DNA from: Brassica napus
Lineage: Eukaryota; Streptophyta; Magnoliopsida; Brassicales; Brassicaceae
Direction: 5' to 3'
Assembly: GCF_020379485.1 (NCBI RefSeq)
Contig: NC_063448.1
Location: 17,879,726 to 17,943,725 of the forward strand
DNA length: 64,000 nt
Shown: piece after piece, positions 21,616 to 30,593 of the stretch
Layout: every line of letters begins with the position of its first letter
How positions within the stretch are numbered: the first letter of the stretch is position 1
Program-made: the position numbers and the translations under genes
Notes under the pieces: model-generated
The model's database searches: none
Told to the model about the DNA's origin: nothing
Seen by the model: the letters and a program-made list of their open reading frames with translations, nothing else

Positions 21616-23031
21616 ATTCCTGAAACAATTGTTAAAATTTAACCAACAAATTAAACATCCTATCTTCATAAAGTTCTTTTATGTATGCGGATACTTCACA
21701 CAGTAATGATCTAAATATAAAAAAGGCAATTAACTTTAAAAAAATTGTGATGATGAAGACATTACCGTACGTTATGTCGCAGAAACAAAACGTTCTGTGC
21801 AGTCAAAGCACAATTTGATATTAAGTTATTAACATAAAACTTTAACTTTAGTTGAAGAATTCAAGTTCAATTTTACTTCCAACCATTACCAACCATTCAC
21901 TCATCAAACTATATATAAAAAGAGGTTTATGTTTCTATAAAAGACAAAATTTCATCATCACACCAACACATTAGAAAAACATCTGTCGTAAAATCATGTT
22001 ATCACTTATCAATAGTTTTGTTTTTGTTTTCTGATAAACAAGAAGAACACATCTGAGAAAATTACCTTGTTAGTTCTCTGGCTCCAGTATGAAGAAGAAG
22101 AAAGCAGCGACAAGGAATGACGTTTCATTAACTTAGTCTTGCCACTTTTTAATTAGGGTTTTCATTAAGGAAATAAAACATAAAACATATATTTTTTTCT
22201 ATTATTTTTTAAGTTACGATTCCGATTTCAAATTTTAACGCTTCCAAATAGGAATCACTGATTCCATTACGCTTCCAAAATCTATATTTCCGGATTCGCG
22301 ATTCCACCACGCTTCCGAGCGCTTCCGAATCCGTTTCCGCTTCGGAACCAGGAACCACAACTTCAGGCACGCTTCCATGCAACGTAGGGAGGTCGTTGCG
22401 AGTTCTTTCCCATGTAGCATCCGAATCGGGCGCTCGGGATTTCTGGAGTACCGAAGGCTCCGACGTTTTGAGGATTTAGCGTTTCTCTTAATGGATCAGG
22501 AGGCGATTGGTGTCTCTCTCGGGCGTTAGCTCGATGCTCTGCGAGTTCCCGCTCGGCTTGGTCCAGTCGGTTGGCCATGGCGCGACAGGCGGACTTTTAG
22601 TTGCGAGCTTCGTCGATTAATGACGAGACCATTTCCCGAAGCTCGATCACTTCTTCTCGAGTCTGTGCTAGCGGGGTCGGAGATATAGGTCTAGATGATT
22701 GAGATCGGATTAGGTAGTCAGCGGCCTGTCTTTCTCCGGGGTGATTCCAGACTCTAGCTCCGGTTCGATCTGGTGGTGAGGATCGATAGTGGACTGATGA
22801 TCGCTCTTGGTTCAAGGTTCCGATTGGAGGGTTTTGTTGCGTATGGGTCGTTCCAGTCGTCCCATCGGCACCTGTTGGTCCTACGGGTAAGGTATCGGTT
22901 CTCGAGTTGGATCCGGTAGGATCGATGTTGTCGATTCCTGATGGCATGGTTCCGACAGTTTGATTGGGATCCATAGTCGCGCTTAGGAAACTTAGATCGG
23001 TTTCTTTAGCAAAGATATTTTTCATTTATCT

Positions 23032-23049
23032 TCCCCACAGTCGGCGCCA
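23032..23049 (-). other. Primer-binding site of the LTR retrotransposon
   Basis: On the element's strand the bases read TGGCGCCGACTGTGGGGA, three bases inside the right LTR. This is the type of primer site used by many crucifer gypsy elements. Confidence 0.75.
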
Positions 23050-23052
23050 AAA

Positions 23053-23530
23053 TGTAAATCCTAAAATCTACACTAAGAATTTGATAGTGATCGGGAGTTA
23101 AATCAGGAGAAGATAAATGATGTAGGCAACGATATCTTTAGAACACAACGATATAATCAGTTTTCGGTAGGAAAAAATGGACTTTTATTGATGAAGGAGA
23201 TCAAATACAATGAGTAAAATAAGATTGAATGTTACAACGAGATCGTTAAGAGAAAATATCTAAAGATCGATGAAAACAAGGTCCAAGTGTGGGTGTAGCT
23301 CTTTCTAGGGTTTTCAACGTGTCCTCCTCCGTGTGTGTTCTCCTTCTCTTTATAGTAGGTCGACTTTGTGATCTCCGTAACCGCTCCGCGATCTCCGTAT
23401 CCTGTTCCGTGATCTCTGGGACCTCGAGGTCTCTGTCTCGAGCTCGTATGCTTGCTATGGGCTCCAGTTCTTTACGGTTCACATTTTTAACCGTGGCCCA
23501 TTAATGCATTGACCGAAATTAGATCCAACA
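23053..23530 (-). repeat. Right LTR (5' LTR of the minus-strand element)
   Basis: 478 bp, TG...CA bounded (TGTAAATCC to GATCCAACA), followed by ATTGT target duplication. It should hold the element promoter; CTTTATAG (23347-23354) could be its TATA region but on the wrong strand for gag transcription, so no promoter is called. Confidence 0.93.
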
Positions 23531-23581
23531 ATTGTCACATAGTGTTATCTATCATCATTGTTCACAGTATTAACGGCAAAA

Positions 23582-23857
23582 TTATACTCCTTTCTTTTTG
23601 TAAGATGTTTTAGCATAAACACATAAATTAAGAATTTTTTTACTTTAGATAAAATTACTTGATTACAATAAAAAAGTAACTAAAAATAGTTAATCATTGT
23701 TATTCTGAACCAATAAAACAAAAGCTACATATTAACTTTTAATATTTTAAGCAATTGTTATAATAGTTTTGCATAGAAACCTTCAAAAAACATTATACAA
23801 ATTGAAACAAAACTATCTTCTAAAACATCATACAAAAAAAATTCCGAGGGAATATAT
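23582..23857. mobile_element. Stowaway-like MITE, copy 2
   Basis: Left end TACTCCTTTCTTTTTGTAAG followed by ATGTTTTAG, right end inverted TTCCCTCGGAATTTTTTTTG followed by ATGTTTTAG. Same family as 10,012 and 41,822. Confidence 0.65.
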
Positions 23858-24870
23858 CAACCGCTTTTATTTAACTTCTACTCAGACCAGCCTAACAGAA
23901 ACAGATACCCCACGACGAGTATACACACACTATGAATGTCGATTATTTGTTCGTGATTTAAACCTAGTTTTGATGGAATTGCCGAAGGACTCTCACCAAG
24001 CTAAGAAGAATTAATCGAGAAACTTACCGATTAATCTAGGTCAAAAGCAAAAAAGTCGATTGGAGGTTTGAACCTTAACGTTAGTACAGTTGATGAACTG
24101 GAGGAAGAAAAAGTATAACACGCTTCCTCATTCATCTTATCCGTAAATGAGTACAACATTGTTTTTATATAATGAGTTTATCTCTAGTTTACATGACATA
24201 ATAGCTAAACCGCATTAAACCAACATTGATTACATGGTTATCTACACTAATACACACATTCGTTAAAACATACTTTGATGTTAATGAAAAGTTCAAGCTT
24301 AAACTACTCTCCCTCATTTTAAAATATTAGTTTCAGTTTCAGTGAAAAGGAGATGAACTAGTAGATGCATAGATTTAGCCGAAAATGAGAAAATATAGTA
24401 GACAGCGTATGATTGAGATTGACAGCCTTTTAGTAAACCGGTTGGTCCGGTTTTCATTACATTTCAAAGTTGTTAATACATTATAGTACTAGAAGTGAAA
24501 TCAAGCATTGTAGCTGTATTGCCTTATTAACTGATTACGATAACAACACACAATACGAAATATGTTTTGAAGCGATGCAGTTATGAATGGAGATTACAAC
24601 ATCATTAAATCTAATTGGATCATAGTGGATATAAAGATTTATGCACCAGTCTTTCTTGCCTTTTTAGCATCTGCAATTACGAAAAAAAAAACACATTTGT
24701 TCCAAGTCCGCTTTTGGTTTTCATTCAGCTCCAAAAACTCATCCCGCGGGCCACAGCGTATGATCCGATTCTGCTAGACAACATGGTCTTTAAGTACATT
24801 ACATGTATGATAATCTACAAACCTAACCGACCCGGTTCGGTTATGGTTGCTATCGACTATATAAAGTATA
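23858..24870. other. Intergenic, no gene seen
   Basis: AT-rich downstream flank of the intact peptide gene, with a half-MITE-like CTCCCTCATTTTAAAATATT near 24,308. No coding sequence recognised. Confidence 0.5.
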
Positions 24871-25259
24871 TCACAACCCGGTCTGGTAAGGATCCGGTTT
24901 CATTAATTTACCTGGGCCGCACCGAATGGAGCACTTGCTATCGCATCGGGCGATCTTTCTCGCTGGAGACAGAAAAGAGAATATTAAAAGGTTATGTTTT
25001 CGTTTTCCTTTGTAACCAGAAATCTCGAATCAAAATTGAGACTAAGCATCAATGTTTTATAGCATCTAGGATTCATATACAGGGAAAGAAAAACTTATTG
25101 ACAAAGAAGAAAGTGCTCACAGTCGCGCTGGACGCAGCCTGTGGAGCAACTATCGTAGCAGTCTCCGGGGCCTAACTGAGCCTCCGCAACCATATCTAAG
25201 TTGGAAGAAAAAGCCATTATGATCAGAAGAGCCGCCAATATTGTCACTTGCTTTTTCAT
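24871..25259 (-). CDS. Small secreted cysteine-rich (thionin-like) peptide, intact copy
   Basis: Two exons, 25259-25121 and 24962-24871, GT-AG intron, 231 nt, 76 aa. Residues 1-27 (MKKQVTILAALLIIMAFSSN and following) look like a signal peptide ending near AEA-Q. The mature part has six cysteines in two Cx3Cx3C blocks: CYDSCSTGC (34-42) and CDSKCSIRC (53-61), then a basic tail. The pattern suggests a disulfide-linked extracellular peptide; it is not a classical defensin. Location next to TLP10 and UMAMIT24 orthologues points to the At1g25275-type thionin-like gene. A sister copy at 11,758-12,049 has the same structure but a stop at the first cysteine. Defence or signalling roles are possible but nothing in the sequence decides it. 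Confidence 0.82.
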
Positions 25260-25414
25260 CACTCTTCTTTTTCTTTAGATCTTCTTTGTTATTATTTCTG
25301 GTTTCTTTCTCTTTCTCTCTCTTTTAATGTGAGCTTTTGTGAGTGTTTATAGAAATGTCACCGTTGCCAGGTTTGACCGCTAGTCCATGTGCCGCGCATA
25401 TTCCTCTCCTAACG
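25260..25414 (-). promoter_or_regulatory. Short promoter of the intact peptide gene
   Basis: TATAAAC on the coding strand (25345-25351) lies about 88 bp before the ATG, and is shared with the dead copy together with CCAGGTTTGACC just upstream. A LINE poly(A) tail begins at 25415, so native upstream sequence is only about 155 bp. Confidence 0.6.
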
Positions 25415-27730
25415 TTTTTTTTTTTTTTGGAATGAATGTTAAATTTTTATCAAAAAGCCTTTTTACATCCAAGTGTAGACAATGACTAAAAACAGCTACT
25501 ACTTTTTTTTTATACTCTAGTTCCAAACCAAAACTGGAGTCCACCTTCCAGCCCTCTCCCCCTCTTCATTCTCATTAAGCTTAGCTTATTTCTAACGCCT
25601 TTTTTAGTGAGCTTCTTTAAAATGGAGATTGGCAAAGCCTGCTCCCCATGCTTTGCTTTGTTCCTTTCTCTCCATATCGCATACACTGCAGCCTGAAAGG
25701 AGTAGCGTACACAAAAAGAGCTCATCTTACTCAGAGAGTTTCCTGATATCAGAGTCACTATGGAGGACCAAACACTGGTGTGATTGCCTCGCAAGATACC
25801 AAGCGTTAGGTGCTTCCACAGCTGAGATGAGTAAGAACAATAAAAAAATAAATGGTTTTTAGTCTCTGCAGCGTTCTTACATAACACACAAGTAGTGTCT
25901 ACTCTCTGGTTCCAACTAGAGAACTAGATACTCTATCCATAGTTGATAACCTGTCTAACATTGCCAGCCAAGTAATAAATGCGAACTTTGGAGTAGCCAT
26001 CAAGAACCAAACGCATCTTGCCCATGAACATTGAGCATAAGTTTTTCGCAGCAGTAACCAAGTCTCATAAGATGAGAATTCAGCTTTAAACCCCGACTTC
26101 CTCCTCCATAAATCCACATCCATCACATTGTGTCTTATCTTCTCCTTAACAGCTATCAGCTCGGCTTCAATTTCATTAAGAACCACAGATCTATGCCTTC
26201 TTCTCTTCCTGCTGCACTCTGCAGCTTCCTCCAATGTAGCCTCTTTCCTAAATCCCATATCAATGATGCTTTTTTCCCACAGAATATAAAAGAGCACCCC
26301 CTTATCAGACCAATTATCGAACCAAAACGAGACATGGCGACCATTTCCCACCTCTTTTTTACAGAAAGTTCTCGCAACATCCCTCAGTTTTAATAATTTT
26401 CTCCACATCCAAGACCCTGCTTGAATTGTAACCTTAACTTCCCAGAAACTCTTCTTTTTCAAAAGATTAAACTTTATCCATTTACCCCACAGCGAGTTAC
26501 CCAATAACATCCTCCAAATGATTTTTAATCCATAGACCATATTAACCTCCTTCAGTCTTTAGCACCTGAATCCCCAATCCTCCTTCACTTTTGAGTTTAC
26601 ATATGTCTCTCCAAGAAACCTTAGCTCCTCTTGACTTTAAAGCCAGACTTGACCAAAGAAATGAAGCACACAGTTGCTCAACCTCCTTCATACACTTGCT
26701 TGAAAGCCTAAAGACTGCTGCCCAAAAGTTAATGATACTCATCAGCACAGACTTGATCAGCTGTAGCCTCCCTGCGTAAGATAGGAATCTACACGTCCAT
26801 GAGTTAATCTTACTGCGAATCCTTTCCACTAGAGGTAAGTAGTCCTGCTTGTTCATTACTTTTGTCATCAGGGGAAGTCCTAAGTAACGAACAGGGAGCT
26901 TACCCTCAGCGAATGGAAAATTCATCAGTACTCTACTTCTTTCATCCTTAGACACACCAGCCATATACAAAGTCGATTTCTCAATACTTATGTTCAACCC
27001 CGACCACTTAGCAAAGTCTTCAAATACTGATAGAGCCCCTTCAATAGATGCTTTGGTTCCTTCTATGAACACCATGAGGTCATCAGCAAAGCATAGATGA
27101 GTGAGGGAAAGTGATTTACACCGAAGATGAAACTTGAACTTCTTCTCTTTTACAGCTTTGTCTATCTTGAGCGAGAGCACATTCATACACAAGGCAAAAA
27201 GGTAGGGAGAGAGAGAACATCCCTGTCTTAACCCCCTCGTACTCTGAAAATACCCAGCCAATTCACCATTTACTTGTACCGAGAATGAAGGAGTAGATAT
27301 ACACAGTTTGATCCAGTGAATGAACCTAGCTGGTACGCCAACTGCCTCTAGCAACTGCAGCACAAAAGACCATTGCACTGAATCAAAAGCTTTCGAAATG
27401 TCTATCTTCATTACACATCGAGGAGAAACAGATTTTTTATGGTAGTCTTTAACCAACTCTGATGCAAGTAGAACATTTTTCAGCAGTAGTCGACCTCTTA
27501 CAAAAGCTGACTGGTTCTCTGTGATCATACGAGGAAGGAGCAGCTTCAACCTATTAGCAATAATTTTTGAGACCACCTTGTATAGCACATTGCAGCAAGC
27601 AATAGGTCTGAAGTCTCGCATCTCCAACGAGTCTGTTTTTTTAGGAACTACGGCCAGAATTGTAGAATTCATTCCTTTGGGCAGAAACCCATAACGAAAG
27701 ACTGATTGTACAGCCACTGTGAAGTCATTA
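25415..27730 (-). mobile_element. 5'-truncated LINE (L1-type non-LTR retrotransposon)
   Basis: A 14-T run at 25415-25428 is the poly(A) tail on the minus strand. Upstream of it are zinc-finger and reverse-transcriptase domains in the expected order. The 5' part (endonuclease and ORF1) is missing, and coding begins in the middle of RT at about 27,730, the usual outcome of incomplete reverse transcription. No convincing target duplication was found. Confidence 0.85.
25510..27730 (-). pseudogene. LINE reverse transcriptase, C-terminal half plus zf-RVT
   Basis: The frame 27717-26542 reads FRPIACCNVLYKVVSKIIAN, then ENQSAFVRGR, KIDISKAFDSVQW, GLRQGCSLSPYLFAL and the active-site CFADDLMVF, where FADD is the usual plant-LINE form of YxDD. 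It continues KSTLYMAGVS and RYLGLPLMTK. A stop at 26542 interrupts it. The next frame (26540-25899) has the connection region (SWMWRKLLKLRD, HVSFWFDNWSDKG), and 25887-25510 has the zf-RVT finger (CVLCKNAAETKNHLFFYCSY). Two frame breaks and a missing N-terminus make it non-functional. Confidence 0.88.
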
Positions 27731-28131
27731 ATTGATTTGATGCGGAACCAACCGGGTTGAACTTTTCATCCTCCTATTTAATTTACAGCAGGCAGATGCA
27801 CGCTGACCAACTTAGAATGTTTGAGATGCAAATACAGATATGGATTAAATTGATTTGATGCGGAACCAACCGGATTGAACTTAAACAGTTGATACCTGAT
27901 AATCCACAATTTCTAAAAAAAACTAAAAAATATTTTGTAAAATTATAAATATTTATTTACTTTTAATTATAAATATATTTTATTTTCTAAATATAATTAG
28001 AAATATATAAATAATTATCTTATTAGAATTAATATTATGCGGATTTCCTAGATCACTCGTCAATTTAATTAATAGACAAGTACAAGTACAATATTTTTTA
28101 TGCAGACTATGCGGATCGATTTTTGTACTAA
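27731..28131. repeat. AT-rich spacer with a 35-bp direct repeat
   Basis: ATTGATTTGATGCGGAACCA and the following AACCGG(G/A)TTGAACTT occur at about 27731 and 27848. The rest is AT-rich with no gene. Confidence 0.6.
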
Positions 28132-28140
28132 AATAATCTT

Positions 28141-29446
28141 GGGAAAACTGTTTTTTAAAAAATAGTAACTATGTCCCTTTAGACTAATCTATATTTTGTG
28201 TCATATTTTCCTATAATATCCTTTAATATTTATGAAAATAATTTTAATAAATAGTTTTACAAACAAAAAAAATTTGGAAAAATAGTAACATTTGTTAAAA
28301 TACCTATATGAACTTAATGGTATATTTTCCAGTTATAAAAAAGTTAAAATTATAAATTTCAGATTATGTTCTAAAAAAGTAGAAATGACATTCTACGAAG
28401 TAGAAAACGAAATCTACTTTTTTAATTGAATCTACAATGTTTAGAATACGTGATCTACGTAAATAGGAATATTCTACAAATATGTAGAATACACATTCCG
28501 CGCTTAACCTACCATTCTAAAATTCTTAGAAATCAAAATCTACACATTAATCTAATTCTAAAACATGTAGAAACCGACTTCTACAGATTTACTATAAATC
28601 TAAAACATGTAGAAATCAAATTCTAAACATTACTATAATTCTAAAAAACTGTAGAAACTGATTTCTACATATTAGTTGTATTGTACGGATAAGAAATCTG
28701 TTCCTAAAAATATGGAAACAAAATATTTGAGAATATTCACTTTTATATTTTTTTAAAAAAATCGATTTAAAAAAAAAAACGAAAAAGGAACAAAAAAAAG
28801 CGACAAATCTATTTGAGAATATTCACTTTCATCCCAGAGAAAAATATCCTATTTTTAGAAATTCAAATTCAAGGGGTGCTACTGGTTGTTGTCAATGGAA
28901 CATTCTTGAAGAGGCGTGTCCTATTTTTAGAAATTCAAATTCCTATTTTTAGAAATTCAAATATTTGAGAATATTTGAGAATATTCACTTTCATCCCAGA
29001 GAAATCGAGTTTAAAGAGTTGAAATCATGCTTGGTCGGTTTAAATCAAGTGGGAATCAATCCGGATATAATCATACAAAACCAAAAAAATCGATTTGGGA
29101 TTCTTTCCTCGGCACGGGATCGATCGATCTATTCTTACAGATCGGTCGATCTGTGTAAATCGACCTTCGCCGATCGAGTGAAATGGATCAGGTCGATCAT
29201 TATATATATTTCGCGTTTTTTTTTTGTTCTGAATAATGATCGGGATCGATCGATCCACTATAACTTGTAAAGTGGGATCGATCGATCTCCCTTGTCGAAC
29301 TCAATATATATCTTTTTAAAAAGATTACAATTTTAAGGGCATTACTGCCATTTTGGAAAAAAATAGTCTAATATGACATAAAGTAGTATAATTTAGTCTA
29401 AAGGGACATAGTTACCATTTTTTTGCTCTAAAAAAACAGATTTCCC
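28141..29446. mobile_element. Non-autonomous Mutator-like element, 1306 bp
   Basis: The 9-bp target duplication AATAATCTT is perfect (28132-28140 and 29447-29455). Long imperfect TIRs begin GGGAAAACTGTTTTTTAAAA on the left and GGGAAATCTGTTTTTTTAGA on the right, then share TAACTATGTCCCTTTAGACT. The interior has many GTAGAA/TTCTAC motifs (28380-28690), short internal repeats and a GATCGATC-rich patch. A 14-codon fragment at 28876-28917 reads VLLVVVNGTFLKRR, resembling the first catalytic segment of MURA. No intact gene. Confidence 0.88.
29110..29292. repeat. GATCGATC-rich palindromic patch
   Basis: Inside the 1306-bp MULE, GATCGATCGATC and close variants (GATCGGTCGATC, GATCGGGATCGATCGATC) recur about six times in 180 bp. 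No coding function seen. Confidence 0.7.
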
Positions 29447-29699
29447 AATAATCTTGTAGTTTGCATAAAAGTAAATGGGAAAATTGCCAAAAGAGAACAA
29501 GAAAACAACATAGTTGTCCCTATGGTATAAATCCATCATTAAATTGTCCCTTTAGTATAAAATTTTCCAAAATTCCAAAACTAACCTTGAATTAATCTAA
29601 TTAAACATAATTTAATTGTGTTTGTTTCATGTGCTAAGTAATTTTTTTTTTTTTAAAAACGTGTTACAAAGATATATTAAAAAAGTTAAAACAAAAAGG

Positions 29700-30593
29700 G
29701 AACAAAACACGTAACCCTAATTTCTTGTTGGTTTCTCCGCCTCTCTCTCAAGAAAAACAATCGAGACTTTGAAAATGGCGATCCTGTGTAATAACCGGTG
29801 AATTCAACGGCGAAATCAAGCTTCTCCGCCTCTCTGCTGCTCGCTGCTTCTCTCTGTTTGCCTCCACCTCTGAACTAATTTCGTTTTTGTTTCACCGCCT
29901 CTCTCTGATGGCCAAAAAATTGAGACTTTGAAGATGGCGATCTTGTGGACGAACCAGTGAAATCAAAGGCAAAATCGAGCTTATCCGCCTCTCTGCCTCT
30001 CCGCTTCTCGGCGCTTCTCTCTGATTCTCTTCACCTCTCCGCTACTCTCCGCCTCTCTGCTTCTCGTCGCTTCTCTCCATTTCTCTCCACCTTTCGGCTT
30101 CTCTCCCCTTCTCCGCCTCTCTCATCCGGCTATCTGGTCTCAATTTGTGAACGGTTTGTTTCTTTGATTTGTCTTAGTCTTTGTTTCATTATTAAGTTTG
30201 TTACTTTGACTTGGATCAATATTTGTTTGCTTGTCTGAATTGACTTTTTGATTATGTGAACCGATTTTGGTGAACAATGTTAGTGTTTGTGTTTGTCTTT
30301 ATGAGTGTTACGATACTGATTTCGCTGAACAAAGTTTGTGTGTATTTGACTGTTAATTGTCTTAATTTGCTGATTTGATTGCGAGATGGAGATTGACTTG
30401 TCTTATTTGATTAATCGATCTACTGTGTTTCTAAATTTAAATTTGATTAGACAATGGTGTTTTGCTTTTGATTATTATCTTGTGTTTGGCTCAGTTTCAC
30501 TCTGGCTCAGTTTCACTCTTACGCTTGTTTCGGGCGTTTGCATGTTTATGATATTGCTGTTAACAACCATGTGTTTTATTATCTTTTGTAGAT
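29700..30593 (+). promoter_or_regulatory. Leader of the DUF1985-Ulp1 gene with pyrimidine-rich repeats
   Basis: About 29,720-30,130 is a run of CTCCGCCTCTCTGCTTCTC-type repeats. A GT at about 30,155 (GAACGGTTTGTTTC) and the acceptor TTTTGTAG at 30,584-30,591, two bases before the ATG, suggest a 5' untranslated intron. Transcription start not visible. Confidence 0.45.

Larger units (their letters stand above)
19629..22387 (-). mobile_element. hAT-like element with perfect 8-bp target duplication
   Basis: The 8-bp direct repeat GGAGGTCG lies at 19621-19628 and 22388-22395. The element begins CTACGTTATATGGAA and ends, inverted, CTACGTTGCATGGAA. Subterminal regions at both ends are rich in GGAAGCG/CGCTTCC motifs. 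A BED zinc-finger exon of hAT type is inside, near the right end on the minus strand. The 8-bp duplication and BED domain both fit the hAT superfamily. A CACTA fragment replaces most of the transposase. Confidence 0.85.
17761..23025 (-). pseudogene. Retrotransposon gag, frame-broken and split by a hAT-like element
   Basis: Gag starts at 23025 or at an internal Met (MDPNQTVGTMPSGIDNIDPT) with a Thr/Pro-rich N-terminus, and continues with MANRLDQAERELAEHRANAR. It is interrupted at 22,388 by the hAT-like insertion. The capsid part resumes below 19,621: FQNYIERNDANLKRIHAIVH, VGKLKFPEYAENTDPKAHVR and FRLAISRAHLNDDEKE, then after stops EADLWNLKQAPFEPLRTYIY and KAKISHPNEVVALAALKNGV. A zinc-knuckle-like region CTFHDRKDHSTEEC follows. 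Several stops (near 22597, 18993 and 18330) and frame changes show it is dead. Confidence 0.8.
12471..23530 (-). mobile_element. Ty3/gypsy-like LTR retrotransposon without reverse transcriptase
   Basis: Two 478-bp LTRs (12471-12948 and 23053-23530) are flanked by the 5-bp target duplication ATTGT (12466-12470 and 23531-23535). The primer-binding site lies next to the right LTR and the polypurine tract next to the left, so the element reads on the minus strand. It encodes gag and an aspartic protease, but no reverse transcriptase, RNase H or integrase motif was found. Two related genes occupy the antisense strand. By my hand alignment the LTRs differ at about 30 of 478 positions, so it is not very recent. 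A hAT-like element is nested in gag; without it the element is about 8.3 kb. Confidence 0.92.

Noticed and set aside
24615..25175. 186-codon plus-strand frame opposite the intact peptide gene
   Set aside because: It is antisense across the exon-intron structure of the cysteine-rich peptide gene, which has far better support.
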